From: an uncultured Odoribacter sp.
GTDB lineage: Bacteria; Bacteroidota; Bacteroidia; Bacteroidales; Marinifilaceae
Length of the DNA: 64,000 nucleotides
Direction: 5' to 3'
Assembly: GCA_900541415.1 (NCBI GenBank)
Contig: UQJP01000002.1
Location: 113,481-177,480, forward strand
Positions 1-8,545 of this stretch are shown one piece after another (position 1 is the first letter of the stretch; each line of letters starts with the position of its first letter). The translations under genes and the position numbers were made by a program. The notes under the pieces are model-generated. The model ran no database searches, had not been told where the DNA came from, and saw nothing but the letters and a program-made list of their open reading frames with translations.

Positions 1-158
1 TCGTCGATGAATCGGTGCTGTTGCAGGCTGCACAGTATCCGGGCGATTTCATTTTCGGGGAGTTCCCATTTTTTCAGTTTTTCCCTGATTTCCTGTGTGC
101 AGTATTCTTTTTGGCTGCAAATACCTGCTGCGATATTTAAAGCTTTTTCGGGTGTCAT
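1..158 (-). CDS. recX: RecX regulatory protein, N-terminal part (cut by window edge)
   Basis: Reading the minus strand from the ATG at 158-156 gives 52 residues beginning MTPEKALNIAAGICSQKEYC, followed by TQEIREKL and ending ARILCSLQQHRFIDD. Three-helix modules of this kind (CTxxEIREKL...FIDD) are typical of RecX, which binds RecA filaments and modulates recombination. The rest of the gene lies outside the window. Its ATG overlaps the TGA of prmC (ATGA), so the two are probably translated together; a prmC-recX order is common in Bacteroidota as far as I recall. Recognition rests on 52 residues only. Confidence 0.75.
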   Translation of the reverse strand, partial: MTPEKALNIAAGICSQKEYCTQEIREKLKKWELPENEIARILCSLQQHRFID

Positions 159-1024
159 CGGTCTTCGGTTTTTGAGGTTGGGGCTTGTGCCGAGATAAAA
201 CGGTCTTTGCCGAACAGGTCTTTGAGTACCTGCACCTGCCGATAGTTGTATTTTTCCAGCAGGGCGGCGGTTTCGTTTCCCAGGGCTTCGTTGATTTCAA
301 GATAAAGATACCCGCCGGGGAGCAGGTAACGGCATCCGAATTCCGCTATCCGCCGATAGAACAGCAGGGGATCGGAATCGGGAACGAATAAGGCGCGGTG
401 GGGTTCATGTTCGAGCACCTGCCGCTGCATTTCCTGTTTTTCACATTCCCTCACGTAAGGCGGGTTACTCACAATCAGGTGATAGGACGGCCATGTTTCC
501 GTTTCGAAGTGCAGAATATCACGGACTAAAAATTCGGTGTTTACTCCGTTGCGGAGGGCGTTTATGCGGGCAATCCCCACGGCTTCGGGCGAGATGTCCA
601 CCCCTGTGACTTCGGCATCCGCACAGGCTGCTGCGAGGGAAATGGCGATGCAGCCGCTTCCCGTGCCAATGTCCAGCACTTTTTTTCCTGCGCCCAGCCG
701 TTCCGCGGCGAGAAGCACCAGTTCTTCCGTTTCGGGGCGTGGGATGAGGGTGGAGGTGTTCAGGCTGAACTTCAATCCTGAAAATTCGGTTTCCCCGATG
801 ATGTATTGCAGGGGATGGCCGTTTTTAAGAAGTCTTACGATTTCAAAAAATTTATCTACAAAGCTTTCATCCAAAATGTCGTTTTTTCTGATATGGATGT
901 CTATCTTTGTATATTGCAACACATCGAGGAAGATAATCCGGCAGATACTTTGTATTTCTTGCGGGTTGTATGTATCTTTTAACTCTTGTAGTGCGTATTG
1001 TGATAATTGACGGATTGTATTCAT
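155..1024 (-). CDS. prmC: Peptide chain release factor N5-glutamine methyltransferase PrmC (HemK)
   Basis: The 289-residue protein has the family length. It shows the N-terminal helical domain, then IPRPETE (94-100), the SAM-binding motif DIGTGSGC (118-125) and the catalytic NPPY (187-190). PrmC uses SAM to methylate the glutamine of the GGQ loop of release factors RF1 and RF2, which improves termination. It is the first gene of a minus-strand pair with recX. A -7-like box lies only five bases upstream of the ATG, so the mRNA may be nearly leaderless. Confidence 0.95.
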   Translation of the reverse strand: MNTIRQLSQYALQELKDTYNPQEIQSICRIIFLDVLQYTKIDIHIRKNDILDESFVDKFFEIVRLLKNGHPLQYIIGETEFSGLKFSLNTSTLIPRPETEELVLLAAERLGAGKKVLDIGTGSGCIAISLAAACADAEVTGVDISPEAVGIARINALRNGVNTEFLVRDILHFETETWPSYHLIVSNPPYVRECEKQEMQRQVLEHEPHRALFVPDSDPLLFYRRIAEFGCRYLLPGGYLYLEINEALGNETAALLEKYNYRQVQVLKDLFGKDRFISAQAPTSKTEDR

Positions 1025-1029
1025 ACCTA

Positions 1030-1037
1030 CAAAGGTA
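1030..1037 (-). promoter_or_regulatory. Bacteroidota -7 box for prmC
   Basis: On the minus strand the sequence TACCTTTG matches the Bacteroidota sigma -7 consensus TAnnTTTG. It ends five bases before the prmC ATG, which would put the transcription start at or next to the start codon. No good TTTG -33 box is seen at the expected distance. Confidence 0.45.
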
Positions 1038-1079
1038 GGGATTAATTGAAGATAGAAATTTGAAAATTGAAATTAATTT

Positions 1080-2534
1080 GTGTCCTGGTTACAGTTAGCT
1101 ATATACGTTTTAATTGCATTGTATATCCTGACGGTTATTAGCGTAATCATCAATGTGATATTGGAAAACCGGAATCCCGTGAGGACTCTGGCGTGGATTA
1201 TCGTGCTTGTTGCCGTGCCTTTTATCGGTTTCCTGTTTTATCTTTATTTCGGAATCAATTACCGGAAGATCAAGATGTTTTCGATGAAGGGGCTGGGGGA
1301 TATGAAATGGTTGCAATACATGAGCGAAGACCAGAAGCAACTGATTAAGAAGTCGGAATTTTTACATAAGCGCGAAACGGTGGAGGTGAGGAAGTTGATG
1401 ACGTTGTTGCTGAACAATAGCAAGGCTTTGCTGACCCGTTTCAATAAGGTGGAAGTCCTGAATAACGGGGAAGAAACTTTCCCTGCGATTTTTGAGGCGT
1501 TGCAAAACGCAAAGCGGTTTATCCACCTGGAATATTATATTATCGAAATGGGAAGGCTCACTTCCCGGCTAAAGGAATTGCTGATCGAGAAGGCGAAAGC
1601 CGGAGTGGAAGTGAGGGTGATTTACGACGATGTCGGGTCGTGGGGACTGACCCGCGATTTCCTGCGGGAGCTGAGAAATGCGGGCATCCAGATTTATCCT
1701 TTTTTGCCTGTGCGTTTCCACCAGTTCGCCAATAAGGCGAATTACCGGAATCACCGGAAAATTGCGGTGATCGACGGTGAAGTGGGGTTTGTGGGAGGAT
1801 TGAACTTTGCCGACCGCTATGTGGACGGAGTGCCGAAGATTGGGGTGTGGAGGGATACCCATTTGAAGGTGCAGGGCGAAGCGGTGACTTCTTTGCAGGT
1901 GATTTTCCTGATCGACTGGTATTTCGTGCGTCAGGAATTGTTGCTCGATAAGAACGAGTATTTGCCCTATATACAAGCAGATGGCGATATGTTGGTGCAG
2001 GCGGTGACTTCCGGCCCCGATAGCGATTGGGCTTCTATCCAGCAGGCTTATTTCACGCTGATCAATATGGCGAAACGCTATGTTTTTATTTCTACGCCTT
2101 ATTTTATGCCGGGGGAAACCACGCTAAATTCTCTGAAAACGGCGGCGATGAGCGGTGTGGATGTCAGGATTATGCTACCGCATAAGTCCGATTCCCTGCT
2201 CACTTATTGGTGTTCGCGTTCGTTTGTCGAAGAATTGCTGGAAGCCGGGGTAAAGGTGTATTGGTATCAGAAGGGAATCAATCATAGTAAAGTGATTATT
2301 GTGGACGGGATTGTGTCGAGTGTGGGCACAGCCAATATGGATATACGCAGTTTCGAGCAAAATTTTGAAGTGAGCCTGATTCTTTATGACCGGGAAACCA
2401 CCAAGAAGTTGGCAGGCGATTTTTTGAAAGATTTGCAAAGTAGTTCCGAAGTTATAATCCAACGTTGGAAGTTTCGCTCCAAGCGGGAAAAAGCCTATGA
2501 ATCGGTGGCCCGGCTGTTTGCCCCTGTGCTGTAA
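1080..2534 (+). CDS. cls: Cardiolipin synthase (phospholipase D superfamily)
   Basis: Inner-membrane enzyme that joins two phosphatidylglycerols, or related donors, into cardiolipin. The 484-residue protein starts with two hydrophobic segments (about 5-27 and 36-57), typical of ClsA-type enzymes. It carries both HxKxxxxD motifs: NHRKIAVIDGEVGFVGGLN with H225, and NHSKVIIVDG with H402. The start is a GTG at 1080; an in-frame TAA at 1074-1076 excludes anything further upstream, and the first membrane helix begins at once. It is divergent from prmC with a gap of about 55 bp. Confidence 0.93.
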   Translation: MSWLQLAIYVLIALYILTVISVIINVILENRNPVRTLAWIIVLVAVPFIGFLFYLYFGINYRKIKMFSMKGLGDMKWLQYMSEDQKQLIKKSEFLHKRETVEVRKLMTLLLNNSKALLTRFNKVEVLNNGEETFPAIFEALQNAKRFIHLEYYIIEMGRLTSRLKELLIEKAKAGVEVRVIYDDVGSWGLTRDFLRELRNAGIQIYPFLPVRFHQFANKANYRNHRKIAVIDGEVGFVGGLNFADRYVDGVPKIGVWRDTHLKVQGEAVTSLQVIFLIDWYFVRQELLLDKNEYLPYIQADGDMLVQAVTSGPDSDWASIQQAYFTLINMAKRYVFISTPYFMPGETTLNSLKTAAMSGVDVRIMLPHKSDSLLTYWCSRSFVEELLEAGVKVYWYQKGINHSKVIIVDGIVSSVGTANMDIRSFEQNFEVSLILYDRETTKKLAGDFLKDLQSSSEVIIQRWKFRSKREKAYESVARLFAPVL

Positions 2535-2595
2535 GGATGGGGTGGGGAATGATGGTGCTGGTGTAAAAATAGAATGGATAATCTAAACGAGTAAC

Positions 2596-2633
2596 GCCAC
2601 TGTAAGGGGTGGCATTAAACGCGGTTCGACCGC
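2596..2633 (+). other. Two adjacent small hairpins in the murF-alr leader
   Basis: GCCAC (2596-2600) can pair with GTGGC (2609-2613). GCGGT and ACCGC (2621-2633) form a second stem with loop TCG. Both sit between cls and the murF-alr ATG at 2642. There is no T-tract after either, so they do not look like ordinary terminators. They may be leader structures or chance. Confidence 0.35.
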
Positions 2634-2641
2634 ATGACAAG

Positions 2642-5092
2642 ATGTATACTATAAGAAAAATTTCAGAGATTTTGAATTGCAAAGCCGCAATTGAATGTGA
2701 CTTTGAAATGAAAGAGGTGAGCATTGATAGCCGCTCGGTGAGTCGGCCTGAAACGACTTTGTTTTTTGCGTTGCAGGGAGCGAATCACGACGGGCATGAT
2801 TATGTGGGGCAATTGTACGATAGAGGGGTACGTTGTTTTGTGGTCAGCGAACGGAGACCGGAGTTTTCCCGGCTGGGAAATGCCTGTTTTCTGGAGGTGG
2901 GCGATACGCTGGAAGCGTTGCAGCATTTGGCCCAATATCACCGGGAACATGTGCGGGCCGAAGTGGTGGGTATCACCGGAAGCAATGGGAAGACGGTAGT
3001 GAAAGAGTGGTTATATCAGCTTTTGGCCGATGAAGAGAAGGTGTATCGCAGTCCCCGTAGCTACAATTCCCAGGTGGGAGTGCCTTTGTCTTTGTTGGGA
3101 ATAGAAGAGAATATCCAGACGGCGATTATCGAGGCCGGAATTTCAAAGCCGGGCGAGATGGAGCGGTTGCAACGGATGATCCGGCCGGAAATCGGGATTT
3201 TCACACATTTGGGGGATGCGCATGGCGAGAATTTCAGCTCGTTGCAGCAGAAGCTGGAGGAGAAATCGGTTTTATTCCGGGATTGCCAATGTGTGATTGG
3301 CCGTGCGGGGGAATCCATGCAATATATTGCTTCGGTGGTGGGGCCGGATGCCGTGGTGCTGATCTGGGGGGAAAGCGGGGAGTTGCCTGTGAAAATCCGG
3401 GTGAAAGGTATCGGGCTGGAAGGGCGTGAGGTGAATGTGCGTTACGGGCAGCAGGATTTCGACCTGCTGATTCCTTTTGCAGACGAAGCTTCGTTTGAAA
3501 ATAGCATGAACGCGCTTTGCGTGTTGTTATATAAAAATATCGATCCGGAACTGATTGCCGAACGGATGCGGGCTTTGCAGCCTGTGGCGATGCGTATGGA
3601 GATCAAGGAAGGGATTAACCGTTGTGTATTGATTAACGATTACTATAATTCCGATGCGGCTTCTTTCCAGTTGGCCCTGAATACGCTGGCGATGCAGGAT
3701 GCCGGACGGGAAAAGGTGGTGATCTTGTCGGATTTTGTCGATACGGGAACGGAAGAGCGGGCTTTGTACCGGGAAGTAGCCGCCCTGTTGCGTAAAGCGA
3801 ATGTAAACACCCTGATCGGGGTGGGGGAACAGATCAGCAGTTGCAAGGCTTATTTCTTGTTGCCCCAATGTCGTTTTTATAAAGATACGGATAGTTTCCT
3901 GCGGCAGGAAAACCGGGATCATTTCCGCAATCAGGTGATTTTGATTAAAGGGGCGCGGAAGTTCCGTTTTGAATATATTGCCGGATTTTTACAAAAGCAG
4001 TCCCATTCCACGGTTTTGGAAGTGGATTTGGATGCGATGGTACATAATTTGAATTATTTCCGTTCGCTGACTCCGCCGGAAACGATGATTGCCGTAATGG
4101 TGAAAGCTTTTTCCTATGGCAGTGGGGCGGGTGAAGTGGCCAGCCTGTTGCAGTATCAGGGGGTGAACTACCTGATGGTGGCGTTTGCCGACGAGGGGGT
4201 GGAATTGCGGGCTGCGGGTATTTCGGTGCCTATCGCAGTGATGAATCCGGAGCCGGAGGCTTTCGATAATATGATCGAGTTTAACCTGGAGCCAGAGATT
4301 TATTCCCTCGAGTTGCTGGATGCTTTCGATCAGGCTTTGGAACGGCACGGGATAGAGCGTTATCCGGTGCATTTAAAACTGAACACGGGAATGAACCGTT
4401 CTGGGCTCGATCCGGAGGAACTCCCCGCTTTGCTGGATTTTTTCAGGGTGAAGCGGAATGTGGTGATCCGGTCGATGTTTTCCCATTTGGCGGGAAGCGA
4501 CGAGGCGGTGCATGACGATTACACCCGCCGACAGATCGATTGTTTTATCCGGATGACCGAAAAAGTCCAATCCCGTTTTGATTATAAGATCATCCGGCAT
4601 ATTTTGAATTCGGCGGGAATCGAGCGTTTCAGCGAATATAGTTTCGACATGGTGCGCCTGGGGATCGGGTTGCACGGGATTAGTGCGGTGGGTGCGCCTT
4701 TGCAGCCTGTCAGTTCTTTTAAGACCTACATTGTGGCGATCCGCCGGGTGAAAGGCGACCAGACCGTGGGCTATGGGCGTAAAGGCGTTCTGCAACGGGA
4801 TTCGCGCATTGCGGTGATTCCGGTGGGGTATGCCGATGGGCTGAACCGGCATTTGAGCCGGGGTGTGGGTGAAATGCTGGTGAGGGGGAAACGGGTCCCG
4901 GTTGTCGGCAATATTTGTATGGATGCCTGCATGCTCGATGTCACCGATACGGATGCCCAGGTGGGAGACGAGGTGGAAATATTCGGCAAGCATATTCCGG
5001 TGACCGAAGTGGCCGAGAAGCTGGGAACTATTCCTTATGAGGTGCTGACCTCCGTGTCGCAACGGGTGAAACGGATTTATTTTAAAGAATAG
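2642..5092 (+). CDS. murF-alr: Bifunctional MurF - alanine racemase
   Basis: Fusion of two peptidoglycan enzymes, about 816 residues from the ATG at 2642 (MYTIRKISEIL). An upstream in-frame GTG at 2609 would add 11 residues that look unlike MurF. Residues 1-455 form UDP-MurNAc-tripeptide:D-Ala-D-Ala ligase, with the ATP-binding GITGSNGKTVVKEW near residue 110. Residues 456-816 form a PLP-dependent alanine racemase beginning VLEVDLDAMVHNL, with the PLP lysine at about K488 (MVKAFSYGSG). The racemase makes D-Ala, and the MurF half adds D-Ala-D-Ala to the stem peptide, so supply and use are linked. The fusion is known in Bacteroidota. Confidence 0.95.
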   Translation: MYTIRKISEILNCKAAIECDFEMKEVSIDSRSVSRPETTLFFALQGANHDGHDYVGQLYDRGVRCFVVSERRPEFSRLGNACFLEVGDTLEALQHLAQYHREHVRAEVVGITGSNGKTVVKEWLYQLLADEEKVYRSPRSYNSQVGVPLSLLGIEENIQTAIIEAGISKPGEMERLQRMIRPEIGIFTHLGDAHGENFSSLQQKLEEKSVLFRDCQCVIGRAGESMQYIASVVGPDAVVLIWGESGELPVKIRVKGIGLEGREVNVRYGQQDFDLLIPFADEASFENSMNALCVLLYKNIDPELIAERMRALQPVAMRMEIKEGINRCVLINDYYNSDAASFQLALNTLAMQDAGREKVVILSDFVDTGTEERALYREVAALLRKANVNTLIGVGEQISSCKAYFLLPQCRFYKDTDSFLRQENRDHFRNQVILIKGARKFRFEYIAGFLQKQSHSTVLEVDLDAMVHNLNYFRSLTPPETMIAVMVKAFSYGSGAGEVASLLQYQGVNYLMVAFADEGVELRAAGISVPIAVMNPEPEAFDNMIEFNLEPEIYSLELLDAFDQALERHGIERYPVHLKLNTGMNRSGLDPEELPALLDFFRVKRNVVIRSMFSHLAGSDEAVHDDYTRRQIDCFIRMTEKVQSRFDYKIIRHILNSAGIERFSEYSFDMVRLGIGLHGISAVGAPLQPVSSFKTYIVAIRRVKGDQTVGYGRKGVLQRDSRIAVIPVGYADGLNRHLSRGVGEMLVRGKRVPVVGNICMDACMLDVTDTDAQVGDEVEIFGKHIPVTEVAEKLGTIPYEVLTSVSQRVKRIYFKE

Positions 5093-5139
5093 GAACAGGT
5101 ATCCGGGAATTGAATAGTTATATTGAAACCAAATACATT

Positions 5140-6408
5140 ATGAGAAAAATTTTTCTATTTACGGTGCTGCTTGTCTGGGCGGGCAGCGGATTTGCACAAT
5201 TCGATAAGTATTTCCACGACAAGACCCTCCGGATGGATTATTTTCATTGCGGTGACAGTGCCCATGAAGAATATTATTTTAACGAACTATTGGAAGAGCC
5301 CTATTGGGGAGGTTCGAAAGTGAATCTGGTAGACGATAATTTTTACGGGAATTATTACCTGAATGTCTACGATGTAAAATCGGGGGAGTTGATTTATTCC
5401 CGGGGATATAACACCCTGTTCGGGGAGTGGCGCACCGTGCCCGAATCCCGCACTACCCGGCGTTGCTGTGACGAAACGGTGGTGATGCCTTTCCCGAAGG
5501 AAAATGTGCGGATAGAATTGATGAGCCGGGATAAGAAAGGGGTGTTTCACAAGATGTTCGAATATACGGTGGATGTAAAAAGCTATTTTATCAAGCGCGA
5601 CAGGAGGCTGAGCGCTCCCGTGATGGATGTGCAGGTGGCTGCCGATCCGGCGAAAGCGGTGGATATTGTGCTGTTGCCCGAAGGATATACTGCTGGCGAA
5701 ATGGAGAAATTCAAAGAGGATTGCCGGAAGTTTGCCGAAGGCTTGTTTACTTTTTCCCCCTATAAAGAGAATAAACGGAAATTCAATATCCGGGCGGTGC
5801 TGGCTCCTTCCGAACAATCGGGAGCGGATGTTCCCGCCGATCAGGATTGGAAAAACACGGTACTTAATTCTTCGTTTTATACTTTCGACACTGAGCGTTA
5901 TATCATGACGTTCGACAATAAGAGTGTTCGTGACCTGGCTGCCAATGCGCCTTACGATTTTATTTATATTATTGCCAATACGAAAAAATACGGCGGCGGC
6001 GCTATCTATAATCATTACGGATTGAGCGTGGCGGGCAGCGAATTGTATGCGAAGATTTATACCCATGAATTCGGACACCTGTTCTTGGGTTTGGGCGATG
6101 AATATGTGGGAGGGGCGGCATATAGCGACCTATATCCTACGGATGTAGAGCCCTGGGAAGCGAATTTGACCACCTTGGTGGATTTCGACCGGAAATGGAA
6201 AGACCTGATTAAGAAAGGAACGCCTATCCCTACGCCCGTGGATAAAAAGAATCCGGATAAGATCGGTGTTTATGAAGGGGGAGGATATGTGTCGAAGGGG
6301 GTTTACCGCCCGCGTTTCAATTGCATGATGAATGCTTTTAATGTGGATGATTTTTGCCCTGTATGCCGCCGGGCTATCGAAAAACAAATTCGTTTTTATT
6401 CGGAATAA
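5140..6408 (+). CDS. Secreted M64-family (IgA peptidase M64-like) metallopeptidase
   Basis: The ATG at 5140 gives a 422-residue protein with a clear signal peptide (MRKIFLFTVLLVWAGSGFAQ); an upstream start at 5110 would place ten polar residues before it. The zinc site HEFGHLFLGLGDEY lies at about 309-322, an HExxH with a downstream Asp as in peptidase family M64, and VDIVLLPEGYTAGEM is typical of the family core. M64 includes an immunoglobulin-A-cleaving peptidase from Clostridium ramosum, but the substrate here cannot be read from sequence. There is no C-terminal T9SS domain, and it ends ...CPVCRRAIEKQIRFYSE. A terminator hairpin follows. Confidence 0.88.
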   Translation: MRKIFLFTVLLVWAGSGFAQFDKYFHDKTLRMDYFHCGDSAHEEYYFNELLEEPYWGGSKVNLVDDNFYGNYYLNVYDVKSGELIYSRGYNTLFGEWRTVPESRTTRRCCDETVVMPFPKENVRIELMSRDKKGVFHKMFEYTVDVKSYFIKRDRRLSAPVMDVQVAADPAKAVDIVLLPEGYTAGEMEKFKEDCRKFAEGLFTFSPYKENKRKFNIRAVLAPSEQSGADVPADQDWKNTVLNSSFYTFDTERYIMTFDNKSVRDLAANAPYDFIYIIANTKKYGGGAIYNHYGLSVAGSELYAKIYTHEFGHLFLGLGDEYVGGAAYSDLYPTDVEPWEANLTTLVDFDRKWKDLIKKGTPIPTPVDKKNPDKIGVYEGGGYVSKGVYRPRFNCMMNAFNVDDFCPVCRRAIEKQIRFYSE

Positions 6409-6490
6409 AGAGTACCGGAATTGCTTTCTGGAAGGAGTTTTTCTCCGGATGAAGGTTATGCCGCAGGAGAATAAATTTTCTCCGGAAAAG

Positions 6491-6531
6491 AGCCGTTTTT
6501 AACCTTACCGACAGGTTGGAAACGGCTTTTT
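6491..6531 (+). terminator. Rho-independent terminator after the M64 peptidase
   Basis: AGCCGTTTTTAACC (6491-6504) pairs with GGTTGGAAACGGCT (6514-6527), a 14-bp stem with two G-U pairs and a nine-base loop. A T-run follows on the plus strand. It could also act weakly for the minus-strand permease gene that ends at 6681. Confidence 0.8.
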
Positions 6532-6680
6532 GAATAGCGGACGGGAGGAGAATCCTTTTGGGAATAAGATGCCGGAATATTTCCGGGGAAAGGCAGGCCA
6601 TAGGAATAAAATGGCCGGGGAAAAGAATGTTTTTCCCGGCGGGTGAGCTAAAGAAAAATAATGTGCGGGAAAGAGGGCGA

Positions 6681-7880
6681 TTAATTTTTGCCGATCTGCC
6701 GGATTTTTTGCCGGATTACTCCCAGGTTTAATGCGGAGATCAGGATAAACAGGGCGAAGCCTATCCCGGCGGTTAGCCACAGGCTGCCCGGTTTAAAGCC
6801 CGTCCAGAGTTCACTCATGATGCCCGTATAAAGTCCCCGGAGCAACCACACCAAGACTATGGCGAACAGCAGCACGCAGGCATTCAGGATCACCGTGAGT
6901 TGCTGGTAGGGACGTGCCACCTGTGAAACCCTGTAACCCAACAAAAGCAGGTTGCGCAGTTTATCATTGTTTTTTTGCAGCAGTAAAAAGATACTCAACA
7001 TCAGGATATAAAGCGACAGCAGGCAAATCAGTAGTCCGATTCCAGCCACAAGGCTGACGGCTAAATTCAAGAACCAGGCGGTTTTCCCGGCATTGAGCTT
7101 TCCGTCTTCTGTTTCATATCCTTTTTGCAGGAAGAATTGAGCCATTTCCTGATCGGCGGGATTAGCGATCTCTGCGATCAGGCGGGAAGGGTTTTGAGAA
7201 GCGGACGGGGCCAGTTGCCCGTTAGCCCATTTCATAAACTGTTCGGGAACTAAAATGGTGTTCAGGCGGTCGGAAAATCCGGCGATCTTTCCTGAAAAAT
7301 GCTCTATTTTCCCGTTTCCTCTCAATTGGATATTCAACTTAATGGCTTTGGTCATGCCTTCGGAGATTTTCGGCATGTTACGCGATTGGGCGAAGCCGAA
7401 ATTGTAGAGCCGCAGGTAATTTCGGGGAAGGATGATCGGGATGATGCGGTTGTTTTCGTCGAAACTCCATTCTGAAAGATCGGCATCGATGTATTCATCC
7501 GGAACCGATTCGAAAAACATGGCTGTGGCGAGGTTTACTCCTAAGTTTTCCATGGAAATGCCCGCCATGACATCGAATCCGGACGAAGTGAATCCGCTTA
7601 TGTTTTTGATGAACTTTTGTTGTTGCAGCTCTTCGATTTCCTGTGGCGTGAAGGTGTTGCTTCTACCGCTCAGGCTGCTTAATGTGCTGACCTTTTTGGT
7701 GATGGTCAGGAAGTCTTTTTTCAGGAAACTGTCTCCTTCGCCGGACAAGACGGGACGCAGGTCGCAATAGAATTGAAAACTAAGCAGAATGATGCTGGTC
7801 CCGAGCAGATTGGATAAGAAAAAGCCGGTTAGTTGCGAACGGCTAATGTGCTGGCGGAGGAGTTTCCAAATCAGTTTCAT
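6681..7880 (-). CDS. FtsX-like ABC transporter permease
   Basis: A 399-residue membrane protein with one N-terminal helix (about 18-38), a large extracytoplasmic domain (about 40-265) and three C-terminal helices (about 270-300, 325-350, 365-390). This is the MacB/FtsX layout. It lies 12 bp after the ABC ATPase gene and is surely its partner. No substrate can be assigned; FtsX-type pairs often do mechanical work on lipoproteins or activate wall enzymes rather than pump small molecules. It is the last gene of the run that starts at 12484. Confidence 0.75.
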   Translation of the reverse strand: MKLIWKLLRQHISRSQLTGFFLSNLLGTSIILLSFQFYCDLRPVLSGEGDSFLKKDFLTITKKVSTLSSLSGRSNTFTPQEIEELQQQKFIKNISGFTSSGFDVMAGISMENLGVNLATAMFFESVPDEYIDADLSEWSFDENNRIIPIILPRNYLRLYNFGFAQSRNMPKISEGMTKAIKLNIQLRGNGKIEHFSGKIAGFSDRLNTILVPEQFMKWANGQLAPSASQNPSRLIAEIANPADQEMAQFFLQKGYETEDGKLNAGKTAWFLNLAVSLVAGIGLLICLLSLYILMLSIFLLLQKNNDKLRNLLLLGYRVSQVARPYQQLTVILNACVLLFAIVLVWLLRGLYTGIMSELWTGFKPGSLWLTAGIGFALFILISALNLGVIRQKIRQIGKN

Positions 7881-7892
7881 GCGGCAGTTTTT

Positions 7893-8537
7893 TTATAATC
7901 GTAGGGTTTTATGGAACGGGATGTGGGGATGCTTACCGATAGAGGTAACCACTATGCCCGCGCCTTGCTGACGGGCTTCTTCCAAAAGCAATTGCACCAT
8001 TGTTTCGCTGTTATCGCTGTCCAGATGGCTGACAGGCTCGTCGAGCAGAATGAAGTCGAACGGCTGGCAGAGGGCGCGGATGACGGCTACACGCTGTTGT
8101 TGCCCGAAAGAAAGTTTTCCGGCAGGTTCCGGCTGTTTGTCGGCTATGCCCAGGCGGCAAAAGGCCGCTTCAATCCATTCCGGGCTTTTAAATCCGGTCA
8201 GGTTATTTTTCAGCAGAACATTTTCCCGGGCGGTCAGTTCCGGGAATAACCGGAGTTCCTGAAAAAGCAGGCTTAAAGAATTTCTCCGGAGGAGGTTCCA
8301 GTCCTCCCCGGAGAAATTACGGATATTTTGACTGTCGAAACAAATATCACCGATATAATCCCGGCGGTAACCGTACAGGAAACTGCAAAGGGAGGATTTA
8401 CCTGTGCCCGAAGCCGCTTCGAGCAAATAGTATTCCCCCTTTTGAAACGTGGTTTCTTGTAACCATATTTCAGAGGAAAAGTTTTCCTTGCTCTGGAAGA
8501 TGTCCGGCAGGACGGCATGCAGGGTGATACTGTTCAT
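7893..8537 (-). CDS. ABC transporter ATP-binding protein (non-canonical motifs)
   Basis: The 214-residue nucleotide-binding protein resembles the LolD/FtsE/MacB class. The P-loop AASGTGKSS (about 41-49) has Ala in place of the first Gly of GxxxxGKS. The signature is LSFGQ rather than LSGGQ, and Walker B is FILLDEPVSHLD. An H-loop His is doubtful: the usual THD region reads TSIGKHPH. It precedes the permease by 12 bp and follows the DUF4836 lipoprotein by 8 bp. It is probably still an ATPase, but the altered motifs mark it as a divergent subfamily. Confidence 0.85.
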   Translation of the reverse strand: MNSITLHAVLPDIFQSKENFSSEIWLQETTFQKGEYYLLEAASGTGKSSLCSFLYGYRRDYIGDICFDSQNIRNFSGEDWNLLRRNSLSLLFQELRLFPELTARENVLLKNNLTGFKSPEWIEAAFCRLGIADKQPEPAGKLSFGQQQRVAVIRALCQPFDFILLDEPVSHLDSDNSETMVQLLLEEARQQGAGIVVTSIGKHPHIPFHKTLRL

Positions 8538-8545
8538 CGACGTTT

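Noticed and set aside
4373..5062. A 229-codon open frame antisense to the racemase half of murF-alr
   Set aside because: It lies entirely inside a strongly conserved gene, is rich in His/Pro/Arg as antisense frames are, and resembles no family.
5287..6078. A 263-codon open frame antisense to the M64 peptidase
   Set aside because: Shadow frame; the plus-strand protein has catalytic motifs and a signal peptide.
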